Notes under the pieces: model-generated
Seen by the model: only the letters and a program-made list of their open reading frames with translations
Database searches by the model: none
What the model was told of the DNA's origin: nothing
Shown here: piece by piece, positions 45,945-55,161 of the stretch
Layout of the letters: every line of letters begins with the position of its first letter
Numbering within the stretch: the stretch's first letter is position 1
Position numbers and translations under genes: made by a program
NCBI GenBank assembly: GCA_965228005.1
Contig: CBDDGV010000001.1
Span: forward strand, 1 to 64,000
Source of the DNA: JBCCXZ01 sp965228005
GTDB lineage: Bacteria > Planctomycetota > Planctomycetia > Pirellulales > Lacipirellulaceae
DNA: 64,000 bases
Direction of reading: 5' to 3'

Positions 45945-46832
45945 ATGAAACTCAGCCTTTTCTCGGTCAGCTACGCTGGTTTTTGGGGGCAGCACCGCCT
46001 CGACATTACGCAGTTTATCGCGAAGGCGGCGGGGTTGGGGTTCGAAGGAGTCATGCTAGCCGGCAAGCGGCCGCATTTGTCGCCACTCGACTACGACGCC
46101 GAACGGTTGGAACGCGTCCGCGGTGCGCTGGAAGAACACTCGGTCTCGTGCCTGGCTGTAGCGGGGTACAACGATTTCGCCCACACCGCCGCGGCGGAAG
46201 TTCCGTACCGAGAAATGCAGATACAGTACATCGAGAGCTTGTGCCGCGCGGCCTCGTTGCTGGGCGCCCGTCTCGTGCGGGTCTTCACGGCGTACGACCT
46301 GCCTGGGCAGAACCCTCAGGCTTTGTGGGCCGACACTGTCGCGGTGCTTCAAGAACTGAGCGACCGTGCGGCCCAGTACGGTGTCACGCTGGCGCTGCAG
46401 AATCACCACGATCTCGGGGTCCACACCAAGGCGCTGCTTGAGCTGTTGAATGACGTGGGTCGGCCGAATTGCAGATTGGGTTTCGACGCCTGGTCGCCGG
46501 CACTGCGCGGCGAAGACCTGTACGAATCAGCCAAGGCGGCAGCGCCGTTCACCGCGATGACCACCAACGCCGACTACATCCGCCTGCCGAGGTTCCGGTA
46601 CCGGCCGGACCTGGTCAACTACGAGCCCGCTGAGCCAGACGCGGTGCGGGCGGTGCGGTTTGGAGAGGGCTTCATCGACTACCAGGCCTTCTTCCAAGGG
46701 CTGAAGGACGGAGGGTTTGACGGCCCTTGCCACTACGAGATGTGCTCGCCCGTCCGGGGCGGCGGCGCTGAGGCGAACCTCGACGCCTACTCCAAGCAGT
46801 ATCTCGCCTGGATGCGGGAGAAGGCTATTTGA
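45945..46832 (+). CDS. sugar phosphate isomerase/epimerase-family TIM barrel
   Basis: The 295-residue cytoplasmic protein resembles xylose isomerase-like TIM-barrel enzymes. Barrel elements with metal-ligand residues include GLGFEGVMLAGKRPHLSP, LGARLVRVFTAYD, VTLALQNHHDLGVHTKALLE and LGFDAWSP. The C-terminal FDGPCHYEMCSPVRGGGAE supplies the last Glu. The substrate cannot be told from sequence; sugar or inositol catabolism is typical. AAGGA lies 10 bases before the ATG. It converges with the Tat-exported relative at 46858. Confidence 0.87.
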   Translation: MKLSLFSVSYAGFWGQHRLDITQFIAKAAGLGFEGVMLAGKRPHLSPLDYDAERLERVRGALEEHSVSCLAVAGYNDFAHTAAAEVPYREMQIQYIESLCRAASLLGARLVRVFTAYDLPGQNPQALWADTVAVLQELSDRAAQYGVTLALQNHHDLGVHTKALLELLNDVGRPNCRLGFDAWSPALRGEDLYESAKAAAPFTAMTTNADYIRLPRFRYRPDLVNYEPAEPDAVRAVRFGEGFIDYQAFFQGLKDGGFDGPCHYEMCSPVRGGGAEANLDAYSKQYLAWMREKAI

Positions 46833-46857
46833 AAACTATCTGCGCGGAGCATTGCGA

Positions 46858-47772
46858 CTACGCGAAGGCTTCTCTGATCTGAACCATATGGCGGGGGCAT
46901 TCTTCGCGCGGGTCACCCTCTTCTTCGAACTCGAGAGCCACGTAGCCGCGGTAGCCGGCGTCCCGGAGGATCTTCGCGAGTCGCGCGTAATCTGTGGGCT
47001 GCTTGTCGATCCTCTCTTCGGTGCGGGCGGTCATCACTTTGACTTGCACGTTCAGTGCATAGGGCGCTACCTTCTCCAGGTCGCCGTAAGGGTCTTCAGT
47101 AAAGAAGTTGCCGGTGTCGAGGTTGACGCCGAACCAAGGGCTGCGGATGTCGCGGACGAAGCGTAGCAACCCATCCGGGGTAGCGGTGGGCCCGCCGTGG
47201 TTCTCGAGGGCCAAGAAGACTCCGTGGCGGCCCGCGTGCTCGCAGGCCTGCTCGAGCCCTTCTACCATCAGCGCGTGGGTCCGCTCGTCGCTGACGCCCT
47301 TCTTCTGCTTGCCCGCGAAGACGCGTATGACGGGGGCGCCCAGCACCTCGGCGTTCTCGATCCATCGCATGAGATTGGCGATCTCCGCTTCGCGCTCCTC
47401 GCCCGGCAGGAAACCAAAGTCGTTTCCAACAGCGGTGCCGGATACGTCGAGGCCCAGTTGGAAGCACTGGTGTTTGATTTGGCGAAGGTACTCGTGGTCG
47501 ACGTCCTCGGGGAAGTAGTAGGAGGTCAACTCCGTTCCCTCAAGGCCCATGGCAGCGCAGTCCTCGACGAAATCGACGAGGGTCAGGTCGGGGGGGCTCC
47601 CCGTGAGCAGGTCGCGGTAGCTGTAGGCGGCGAGGCTGAACTTGAACTTGGGCTTGCCGTTGCGTTGGATCTGCTCGATGGCCGCGGTCGGGGCCGCCGA
47701 GAAGCCGAGGCACCCAATCGAGGCCGCGGTCGCCGTGCCCAAGAAACCTCGACGGTGGAAATGCGATTTCAT
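46858..47772 (-). CDS. Tat-exported sugar phosphate isomerase/epimerase-like protein
   Basis: The 304-residue TIM-barrel protein has a twin-arginine leader (HRRGFLGTATAASIGCLGFS). The fold signatures FVEDCAAMGLEGTELTSYYF, VFLALENHGGPTATPDGLLR, FGVNLDTGNFF and YRGYVALEFEEEGDP include the metal-binding Glu/His/Asp residues. Exported members of this family are common in planctomycetes beside sugar-degrading genes. Its substrate is unknown. Confidence 0.88.
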   Translation of the reverse strand: MKSHFHRRGFLGTATAASIGCLGFSAAPTAAIEQIQRNGKPKFKFSLAAYSYRDLLTGSPPDLTLVDFVEDCAAMGLEGTELTSYYFPEDVDHEYLRQIKHQCFQLGLDVSGTAVGNDFGFLPGEEREAEIANLMRWIENAEVLGAPVIRVFAGKQKKGVSDERTHALMVEGLEQACEHAGRHGVFLALENHGGPTATPDGLLRFVRDIRSPWFGVNLDTGNFFTEDPYGDLEKVAPYALNVQVKVMTARTEERIDKQPTDYARLAKILRDAGYRGYVALEFEEEGDPREECPRHMVQIREAFA

Positions 47773-48052
47773 GCTGATGTTGCTCTGAATTTGTTTGGCA
47801 AATTCTCGGGTGCTGAGTAGAGATGTTGATGAGCGTGCGCACGTGGAAGCATCGTGTACACGGCTTCGGATTCTGTGCTATAACCTGCGGCGGTGCAAGC
47901 AAGAGTTTTGGCTCGGGGCGAGGCGACAGACGTTCCTGATACTCTGCTGCGGCGGTCGCGCTGCGAGGCGCGCGGGTTGATCCATCATTCTCTTTTCAAG
48001 GCGGCCGCACGCGGCCCTGCTGGGCGCGTCGCGAGCCGGTCACGGCAGCTCT

Positions 48053-48787
48053 ATGAAGATCCTCGTGCACCCCGATAAGGAGGAGGCGGGCGCTGTTGCC
48101 GCCGGACTCGCCACCGAACTCTTGCAGAACGCAATCAAGCAGAACGGGAGCGCCAACCTGATCCTGGCCACGGGAGCGAGCCAGTTCGAGATGCTCAGCA
48201 GTCTGGTTCAGTCGGACATCGACTGGTCTTGCGTGACCTGTTTCCATCTCGACGAATACACCGGCATGGATGACTCGCATCCGGCAAGTTTTCGGCGATA
48301 CCTCAGGGAGCGGTTCTACGAGAAGCTGGAGAACCCACCGAAGTTCCATTGGGTCGACGGCGCCGCTCCCGATCCGGCCGCGGAGTGCGAGCGGCTTTCG
48401 GGTATCATCCGCGATTTCCCCATCGACGTGGCCTGCGTCGGCATCGGGGAGAACGGCCACCTGGCTTTTAACGACCCGCCAGCGGACTTCGAGACCGAGA
48501 AGCCTTACCTGGTCGTCGACCTGGACGAGGCCTGCCGGAAGCAGCAGCTTGGCGAGGGGTGGTTTCCAACGCTCGAGGACGTGCCGAAGCAGGCGATCAG
48601 CATGTCGGTGCAGCACATCATGAGGTCCAAAGCGATTGTCTGTACGGTTCCCGACCTCCGGAAGGCGGAAGCGGTGCGTGGCGCTGTGGAGGGCGCGGTC
48701 ACTCCGGAGGTCCCCGCCTCGATGCTCCAGCGGCACGATGACGTGACGTTGGTGCTCGACGAAGCCGCCGCTTCACTCCTGAATTGA
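48053..48787 (+). CDS. nagB: glucosamine-6-phosphate deaminase
   Basis: The 244-residue enzyme converts glucosamine 6-phosphate to fructose 6-phosphate and ammonia. It has the sugar-isomerase fold with NLILATGASQFEM, the active-site FHLDEYTGM and VGIGENGHLAFNDPPADFET. The catalytic region reads E-N-G-H rather than the N-D-G-H of the E. coli enzyme, a variation also seen in other branches. It is first of a three-gene operon; its stop nearly abuts nagA. Confidence 0.9.
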   Translation: MKILVHPDKEEAGAVAAGLATELLQNAIKQNGSANLILATGASQFEMLSSLVQSDIDWSCVTCFHLDEYTGMDDSHPASFRRYLRERFYEKLENPPKFHWVDGAAPDPAAECERLSGIIRDFPIDVACVGIGENGHLAFNDPPADFETEKPYLVVDLDEACRKQQLGEGWFPTLEDVPKQAISMSVQHIMRSKAIVCTVPDLRKAEAVRGAVEGAVTPEVPASMLQRHDDVTLVLDEAAASLLN

Positions 48788-48795
48788 GTAGTCGC

Positions 48796-49737
48796 ATGCA
48801 AGCAGACCCCATCCCGAGTGAAGGCTACGTCGATCTGCAGGTAAACGGGTTTGGCGGTATCGACTTCAACGGTGATGCACTGACGGCCGAAGAGTTAGAG
48901 AAGGTCTGCGTCCGCTTGCGGGAAGACGGCGCCGCGGCGTACTTGCCGACCGTGATCACCGACGACCTCGACGCGATGTGTGCGCGCCTGACGCGGCTGC
49001 GCGAACTGCGTGAGCAGACGCCGCTGGCGCAAGAGATGATCCCGGGCTTCCACATCGAGGGGCCCTTTATCAGCAGCGAGCCGGGGTTTGTCGGTGCGCA
49101 TCCCCCTGAGCATGTCCGGCCCGCACAGCTCGACGACGTCAAGCGGTTGCTAGACGCCGCGGGCGGTCTGACACGGTTGGTCACGCTGGGACCAGAGTGC
49201 GACCCGGGCTTGGAGACAACCGAATACCTCGCCCGCCAAGGCGTGGTTGTATCGGCCGGCCACTGCAACCCCTCACTGGACCAGCTGAAGGCGGCGATCG
49301 ACGCCGGCCTGACGATGTTCACGCACTTGGGGAATGCCTGTCCCAATCAGGTGCCAAAGCACGACAACATCATCCAACGCACGCTGAGCCTGGCCGACAA
49401 GCTCCGCATCAGCTTCATCGCGGATGGGTTCCATGTGCCGTTTGTCGCGTTGCGGAACTACCTCAACGCGGCGGGGATCGACCGTTGCGTCGTGGTGAGC
49501 GACGCGATCTCAGCCGCCGGTCAAGGCCCCGGCACGTACTGGGTTGCCGGCCGAGAAGCCATCGTTGACGAAGACCTCGTGCCGCGGTCGGCCGACAGGT
49601 CGCACTACGTGGGTTCTGCGACAAGCGTGGCTCGGATGGTTGAAAGGCTCAGGGAACGGCTGGTACTGGACGCCGAGTCGATCCGCAAGCTCACGTGCTC
49701 CGTGCCCCGAGAGGTCCTCGCCGGCTCGCTCAACTGA
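48796..49737 (+). CDS. nagA: N-acetylglucosamine-6-phosphate deacetylase
   Basis: The protein of about 313 residues removes acetate from GlcNAc 6-phosphate, feeding NagB. Amidohydrolase motifs are in order: YVDLQVNGFGGIDFN, IPGFHIEGPFISSEPGFVGA, VVSAGHCNPS, MFTHLGNACPN, SFIADGFHVPF and VVVSDAISAAGQGPG, with the metal-site Glu, His and Asp residues. It lacks the N-terminal beta-sandwich piece of longer enzymes. The start is ATG 48796; an in-frame TTG at 48784 overlapping the nagB stop is the alternative. Confidence 0.9.
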   Translation: MQADPIPSEGYVDLQVNGFGGIDFNGDALTAEELEKVCVRLREDGAAAYLPTVITDDLDAMCARLTRLRELREQTPLAQEMIPGFHIEGPFISSEPGFVGAHPPEHVRPAQLDDVKRLLDAAGGLTRLVTLGPECDPGLETTEYLARQGVVVSAGHCNPSLDQLKAAIDAGLTMFTHLGNACPNQVPKHDNIIQRTLSLADKLRISFIADGFHVPFVALRNYLNAAGIDRCVVVSDAISAAGQGPGTYWVAGREAIVDEDLVPRSADRSHYVGSATSVARMVERLRERLVLDAESIRKLTCSVPREVLAGSLN

Positions 49738-49776
49738 ATCAGGTCCCGTCGGAACCTTCACGCCGAAGGCCATAGC

Positions 49777-51948
49777 ATGACCGCTCTCGATTACGTTGTC
49801 CTCTTCGGATACTTCGTCCTGATGGCGTCGATCGGCATCTACTGCATGCGTCGCGTCAAAGTGCAGGAAGACTACTTTCTAGGCAGCCGGAGCTTCGGGA
49901 AGCTCCTCCAGACTTTTGCTGCGTTCGGGGCCGGCACCGGTTCCGCAGACCCGGTGAACACGGGTCGCACCACCTTTACGAGCGGCATGAGCGGCATGTG
50001 GAGCGTGATGTACTGGCTCTTCGTCACGCCCTTCTACTGGATCACCGCGATCTGGTACCGCCGGATGCGACACACCACGCTCGGCGATTGGTTCACCGAG
50101 CGGTACGAGTCGCGGCTGCTCGGCGCAGCCTACGCGTTGTTCGGGCTCTTCTTCATGGTGACCTACGGTTCGATGATGTTCTCGGCGATCGGCAAGGTCG
50201 CAGCGCCGCTCGTAGGCGCCGCTTCTGCGATGCAGGCCGAAGCCGGGCAACTTGGCATCGAGTACAAACTGGTGCCGATCATCGGCGTGATTGTCTTCGT
50301 CTACGGCACCGCAGGGGGCCTGACGGCGGCCTACTGGACCGACCTGATCCAGGGGCTGTGCATCGTGTTGCTCTCGGTGCTGCTGATCCCCGCCGGGCTG
50401 TCAGCGTTGGTTGAGAAGTTCGGAGACCCGTCGGCTATGGGGTGGTGGGAAGGTTTCCGGCTCATGCACGAGCAGGTTCCCAGAGAGTTCTTCTCACTCT
50501 TCGGGACATCGGGGACGAGCGAGTTTCCGCTGCATTTTCTTGTGGCCGTGGTGGCCATCAACCTGATGACGATCGTCATCCAACCGCATTTCATCATCAC
50601 CGGGGGGGGCTCCGCCAAGAGTGAGCAAGACGCCCGGGTCGGGTTGGTAGTAGGCAACTTCCTGAAGCGTTTCTGCACGATCGGCTGGGTGCTGACCGCG
50701 TTGATCGCACTCGCGCTGTTTGCGGATAGCCCGGAGTTGTTGCAGGACCCGGACAAGACCTGGGGTGTGGCATCGCGGGAGTTGCTTGGGCCTGGGTTCA
50801 CGGGGCTCATGCTGGCGTGCCTTCTGGCCGCGCTGATGAGTTCGTTGGACGTCTATATGCTGGTGGGCTCGGCGTTGGTGGTGCGGAATGTCTATGTGCC
50901 CTTCGTCAACCCGGGAGCGGACGAGAAGCGGTGCTTGGTGGTGGCGCGTGCTACGGGGGCGTTCATTATCGGTGGGTCGGTAGTCTTGTCGCTGGCTATG
51001 ATGGACGTCTTCCAACAACTGAAGCTCACCTGGATCACGCTCGTGCCGGTGGCGGCGCCATTCTGGATCGGCATGTACTGGCGTCGTGCGACGACCTCTG
51101 GGGCGTGGGTGACGGTAGCTTTCTGCGCTGTGGCGTTCTTTGTAGCGCCGCGGCTCGCGCCGGTGCTGATGCCTGACATCCGGACGAATCCTGCCTTTAC
51201 CGCCACGACGCCCGTAGTCACGACCACGACGACCAGGCAGGCGGCGCCGACCGACGTCGCCCGCCGCGAGGCCGCGATCCGCGTCTGGGAGGAAACTTCT
51301 GCACAACCCGGCGGAGCGGCCGGCGAGCGGCCGCAGCCTCTGAGCGTCGGCGACGAGATTGTCGAGAGCAGTACGACCGGCGGGGCTTCGGTTTATTGGA
51401 GCGGAGTCGTCCGGCCGATCGACGAGGACGGGGAGCCGCTCGAGGAGGATGCGCTCGAGGTGGTCTCCGAGGAGACGCTTGACGGGGGCGCGACTACGAG
51501 GATCACCAAGCAGATCGCAGAAAGTCAGCGACTTGAGGGGCTGGGAGGATTCAAGTGTGACTTGCTGGTCTACCGGCTGATCGGGCTCCCGCTTGAGACC
51601 TACTCGCCGTCGACCCTGGCCACACTCGACTACCCGCCCAAGATCTTGTTGCCGTTCCTGGTAATGGTGCTGGCGAGTCTTCTCACCAAACCGAATTCGA
51701 AAGAAGCGTTGGACCGCTATTACGTCAAGATGAAGACCCCGGTCACCGGCGACTTAGAAGCGGACGAGCGGGAGCTGGAAGACTCCTACCGGAGCCCCGA
51801 TCGGTTCGAGCACCGGAAGCTGCTGCCCGGGACGAGTCTTGAGTTCCAGCGTCCTTCGCGGGCAGACGTTGTGGGGTTCGTCACCTGTGTCGCGGCGTGT
51901 TTCGCGATCATCTACATTGCGCTGCTCGTCACACGCATTGGATCATGA
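49777..51948 (+). CDS. sodium:solute symporter (SSS family), probable amino-sugar transporter
   Basis: The 723-residue inner-membrane protein has many transmembrane helices (LDYVVLFGYFVLMASIGIYC, IIGVIVFVYGTAGGLTAAYW) and the SSS-type GFTGLMLACLLAALMSSLD. It is longer than usual because a hydrophilic stretch, about residues 470-620, is inserted before the last helices (Thr-rich TTPVVTTTTTRQ, then acidic SVGDEIVESSTTGG). Following nagB and nagA by 39 bases, it probably imports N-acetylglucosamine or a related amino sugar with Na+; the substrate is inferred from context. It converges with the kinase gene. Confidence 0.88.
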   Translation: MTALDYVVLFGYFVLMASIGIYCMRRVKVQEDYFLGSRSFGKLLQTFAAFGAGTGSADPVNTGRTTFTSGMSGMWSVMYWLFVTPFYWITAIWYRRMRHTTLGDWFTERYESRLLGAAYALFGLFFMVTYGSMMFSAIGKVAAPLVGAASAMQAEAGQLGIEYKLVPIIGVIVFVYGTAGGLTAAYWTDLIQGLCIVLLSVLLIPAGLSALVEKFGDPSAMGWWEGFRLMHEQVPREFFSLFGTSGTSEFPLHFLVAVVAINLMTIVIQPHFIITGGGSAKSEQDARVGLVVGNFLKRFCTIGWVLTALIALALFADSPELLQDPDKTWGVASRELLGPGFTGLMLACLLAALMSSLDVYMLVGSALVVRNVYVPFVNPGADEKRCLVVARATGAFIIGGSVVLSLAMMDVFQQLKLTWITLVPVAAPFWIGMYWRRATTSGAWVTVAFCAVAFFVAPRLAPVLMPDIRTNPAFTATTPVVTTTTTRQAAPTDVARREAAIRVWEETSAQPGGAAGERPQPLSVGDEIVESSTTGGASVYWSGVVRPIDEDGEPLEEDALEVVSEETLDGGATTRITKQIAESQRLEGLGGFKCDLLVYRLIGLPLETYSPSTLATLDYPPKILLPFLVMVLASLLTKPNSKEALDRYYVKMKTPVTGDLEADERELEDSYRSPDRFEHRKLLPGTSLEFQRPSRADVVGFVTCVAACFAIIYIALLVTRIGS

Positions 51949-51992
51949 GTGGACTGCCGCAGCCGCTTACTTGTAAGCTTGTCGGAGCACGA

Positions 51993-54182
51993 TCAACCGT
52001 CGTAGGCGATGGTGGCGTCGTACTTGCCCGTAGCGGTGCGTGAGGCTTCGGAGGCAGACTGGCCCCGTTCGTGGCGGTCCCACCAGGCGTCTGCGTCGTC
52101 AGCAGACCAGTCGGCCGCTGTGGCGCAGCGGTTCAGGAGGTTTGCCAGGTCGCGGGCGGTTTGAGGACGCTTTGAGCGGGTCTTCTCCAAGCACTTGAGG
52201 ATCGCGTTTTCAAGGTCCGGCGCGGCGGTCACGCCCGGGTGCGAGGAGGGTGGTTTAGGGGTTTCTGAGGCGTGCTGCATGCTCAGCTCGACGAGGCTCT
52301 CGGCGTTGAACACCGGCCGTCCGGCGAGCAGGAAGTAGCCCACGGCGCCGACGCTGTAGATGTCGCTGCAGGTATCGACCGAGCCGGGCATCTGGAACGC
52401 TTCGGGCGACATGTAGAGGGGCGTGCCGGCGATGGACTCGTCGTTGTGGTCCTCACCGGGTTCATCACGGGCCTTCACCAGGCCGAAATCGAGCACCTTG
52501 ACGACGTCGCCCTCGCCGCCGCGTCGGTTGAGCATCGTGTTGGCCGGTTTAATGTCGCGGTGCACCAGGCCCATCGTGTGGGCCTCGTAGAGTGAGCCGC
52601 ACATCTGCTTGAGGATGTAGATCACGCGGCCGGCGGGTTGAGGGCCGTAGGTCTCGATGAGCGTCTGCAGGTCGATGCCGTCGAGGTACTCCATGGCGTA
52701 ATAGAAGACGCCCTCGGGCGTGCGGCCGTAATCGTAGATGGCGATCGTGTTGGGGTGGTTGAGGTTGCTGGTCGTCTGCACCTCACGCTCGAAGCGGGAG
52801 ATGGACGTTTCAGTGACCTTCTCGACATCGATGAGTTTAATGGCGGTCGGGCGGCGGAGCATGGCGTGGCGGCCGCGGTAGACGGCGCCCATGGTGCCCT
52901 CGCCCAGCTTCTCTTCAAGCTTGTACTGGCCGAGTTGCTTGGCCTCGATTGCCGCCTCACGGGCCTGCCGCTGCAGGCGTGCGACAATGATTGTGAACAC
53001 GAAGATGGCGATCGAGCTGAGGGCAAGTAGCGTGAGCAGCCCCCAGAACGCGTACTTCAGGATCGTGAGCGGCCGGAAAGCCTCGGCGAAGTCGACTTCG
53101 GTGGCGACGCCGAAGCCGTAGTCTTCCATCCAGGTCCAGGATCCGACGACCTTCACGCCGCGGTAATCCCGGTAGCCGGCGACGTCGGTCCCGGCGCCAA
53201 CGGTGGTGGCCGACTCGATCATCTTCGTCGGAGGGAGCTCGCCGCGGCGGACGGAGGGGCGGAACCCCTGGGTCATGTTGCCGCCGGGGTCGCGGATGAG
53301 CAGATCGAGGATCGAGCGGGAGCCGGGCTTATCGGGGATCAATCCGAGCAAGATCAGATCGTTGTCGAAGCGGCTGTTGGAGAGCATCAGCCCGTCTTTG
53401 TCGAAGGCGTATGTTTCCCCGCTGTCGCCGACCCGGCCGAGTTGGAGGATGCGGGTGAATTCTTTCTCAGGGCGGATCTGCAGGCCGAGTGCCGCGACGA
53501 CCTGGAGATTCTCGTCGAGGACCGGGGCGACGGCGAACATGACCGGGACGCCGGTGCGACGGACCCCGTTGCGGTCGACCAGCGGCAGCTTGCTGGCCAG
53601 CGGGGGTGTGACGGTGGTTACGCCTTCGAAGACCGCGTCGAACATCGGTTTCGACTCTCTTGGCAGAACAAAACCGATAAAGTGGTCTTTCGAAGACGCG
53701 AGAATCTTTGTGCGGTCGGCGAGGAAGAACGATTCGTAGTCGTGTGAGTTCATGGCCGGGCCAAGCTGGCGGACGAGTTGCTCGATCGTCTCTGTGGTCT
53801 TGTCCGAGCCGGCCCCGGTTTCGGCGTAGGCGGCTAGGAGAGTTTCGGTCAGCCGCCGGACATCGGTGTCGCCGGAAACGCTGGCAGCGTTATTCTCTTG
53901 GGCGGCTAGCCAAGTGCGGAGCCACTCAACCTCGACCTTGAGCAGCGTCTCGAGCTCGGACTCTGTATTGGTGACCATCGTCCGCTCGATGGCGCCGTTG
54001 ACTGAGAGGCCGACAGCGAGCAGCAGGAAGAACGCGATTATCGGCCAGGCCCAGAGCCGGCGGCTCAGGAACTCGCGGGTGCGGCTCACCGTTCCGGAAA
54101 ACGACCGGGAGGCCCACGTCATGTGCGCGGGGGGAGAAAAAGACTCTTTCCCGGAGAGTTTCGAGGCGAGGCGTCTGATCAT
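51993..54182 (-). CDS. membrane Ser/Thr protein kinase with Cache-type sensor
   Basis: The protein of about 729 residues has a first membrane helix at residues 43-63 (LWAWPIIAFFLLLAVGLSV). An extracytoplasmic dCache-like sensor follows (ESFFLADRTKILASSKDHF, VAALGLQIRPEKEFTRIL, SGETYAFDKDGLMLSNSRFD), then a second helix (FWGLLTLLALSSIAIFVFTI). The kinase domain starts near residue 420: LGEGTMGAVYRGRH, AIKLI, LVHRDIKPANTML, VLDFGLVKA and GTPLYMSPEAF. All catalytic residues are present. The start is ATG 54182; the longer frame begins with an unlikely TTG. It is last in the transglutaminase/ATP-grasp series, 66 bases after it, and may be co-transcribed. Confidence 0.9.
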   Translation of the reverse strand: MIRRLASKLSGKESFSPPAHMTWASRSFSGTVSRTREFLSRRLWAWPIIAFFLLLAVGLSVNGAIERTMVTNTESELETLLKVEVEWLRTWLAAQENNAASVSGDTDVRRLTETLLAAYAETGAGSDKTTETIEQLVRQLGPAMNSHDYESFFLADRTKILASSKDHFIGFVLPRESKPMFDAVFEGVTTVTPPLASKLPLVDRNGVRRTGVPVMFAVAPVLDENLQVVAALGLQIRPEKEFTRILQLGRVGDSGETYAFDKDGLMLSNSRFDNDLILLGLIPDKPGSRSILDLLIRDPGGNMTQGFRPSVRRGELPPTKMIESATTVGAGTDVAGYRDYRGVKVVGSWTWMEDYGFGVATEVDFAEAFRPLTILKYAFWGLLTLLALSSIAIFVFTIIVARLQRQAREAAIEAKQLGQYKLEEKLGEGTMGAVYRGRHAMLRRPTAIKLIDVEKVTETSISRFEREVQTTSNLNHPNTIAIYDYGRTPEGVFYYAMEYLDGIDLQTLIETYGPQPAGRVIYILKQMCGSLYEAHTMGLVHRDIKPANTMLNRRGGEGDVVKVLDFGLVKARDEPGEDHNDESIAGTPLYMSPEAFQMPGSVDTCSDIYSVGAVGYFLLAGRPVFNAESLVELSMQHASETPKPPSSHPGVTAAPDLENAILKCLEKTRSKRPQTARDLANLLNRCATAADWSADDADAWWDRHERGQSASEASRTATGKYDATIAYDG

Positions 54183-54248
54183 CGGTGGGGGGCCGGGCGT
54201 GCGGGGGACGGGTACAGTCCCTCCAGTATAGTTGCCCAATCCGGCGGG

Positions 54249-55130
54249 CTACTCGGAAACCAACTGCACGTCGACCGAGACGCTCATGGAGTGGTCGCCC
54301 CCGCCGACGAATACGCCCTGGATGGGGCAAACATCGCCGTAATCCCGGCCGTGGGCGAGGACGATGTGGTCGGTCGAGGGGACGACATTATTGGTGGGGT
54401 CGAAGGGGACCCAACCCAGTTCACCGCAGAACACGGAGAGCCATGCGTGCGAGGCGTCGGCGCCGACGAGCTTCTCCTTGCCGGGCGGCGGGATCGTGCG
54501 GAGGTAGCCGCTGACGTAGCGTGCGGCGAGCCCCAGTGATCGCAAGCAGGCGATGCCGAGGTGGGCGAAGTCCTGGCAGACGCCGGCCTTCTGCAGCATG
54601 ACTTCATCGACGGGCGTGCTGACGTCCGTCGCCCGCGGGTCGTAGGCGAATTCGTCGAAGATGCGCGCGGTAAGGTCTGCGGCCGCTTCGAAGATGGGGC
54701 GGCCTTCGGTGAAGGAAACCGCCGCGTACTCGGCAAACGACGGATCGGTGGGGACGAAGTCGGAGGCAAACGTGAAGAGGCGGGCGTCCATCCAGTCTTC
54801 AGCCGCAGCCAGCCTCAGGTCGTCGCGGACCGATTCCCACGCCGGAGCGAGCGTCTGGTCGCTCGGTGCAGCCGGGGGCGAAACATCGACGGTGCTGGTA
54901 GAGGTGACCGAGAGGGTCCGCAGCGCGTTGATGATGCTGAAGTAGTCGACCCGATTGCCGAAGTAGTCCTGGCGGCTTTCGACCCTGTCCGGTTCCGGGA
55001 CGACCAGGAGCCGGTAACCCGAACACGTCTGCCGAGCGGTGTCCCGCGGGGCGAGGTGGACCTTGTTCTGGAAGACCGGCACCGGTTCGCTGTAGGCGTA
55101 CTTGGTCGTGTGCGTGACGCGGTAACGCAT
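54249..55130 (-). CDS. transglutaminase-like cysteine protease
   Basis: The 293-residue protein has the bacterial transglutaminase N-terminal beta domain (MRYRVTHTTKYAYSEPVPVF). The transglutaminase core carries the triad in KAGVCQDFAHLGIACLRSLG (Cys), GADASHAWLSVFC (His) and WVPFDPTNNVV (Asp). No signal peptide is present, so it is cytoplasmic. In this gene association the enzyme is predicted to cleave or transfer peptide bonds made by the ATP-grasp partner. It lies 31 bases after the ATP-grasp/alpha-E fusion gene. Confidence 0.92.
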   Translation of the reverse strand: MRYRVTHTTKYAYSEPVPVFQNKVHLAPRDTARQTCSGYRLLVVPEPDRVESRQDYFGNRVDYFSIINALRTLSVTSTSTVDVSPPAAPSDQTLAPAWESVRDDLRLAAAEDWMDARLFTFASDFVPTDPSFAEYAAVSFTEGRPIFEAAADLTARIFDEFAYDPRATDVSTPVDEVMLQKAGVCQDFAHLGIACLRSLGLAARYVSGYLRTIPPPGKEKLVGADASHAWLSVFCGELGWVPFDPTNNVVPSTDHIVLAHGRDYGDVCPIQGVFVGGGDHSMSVSVDVQLVSE

Positions 55131-55161
55131 GGCTTTGCGGAAGAGTTGGCGTAGTTTCTCT

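Noticed and set aside
54225..54239. TATACT as a -10 promoter for the kinase gene
   Set aside because: No -35 at proper distance, and co-transcription with the upstream gene is simpler.
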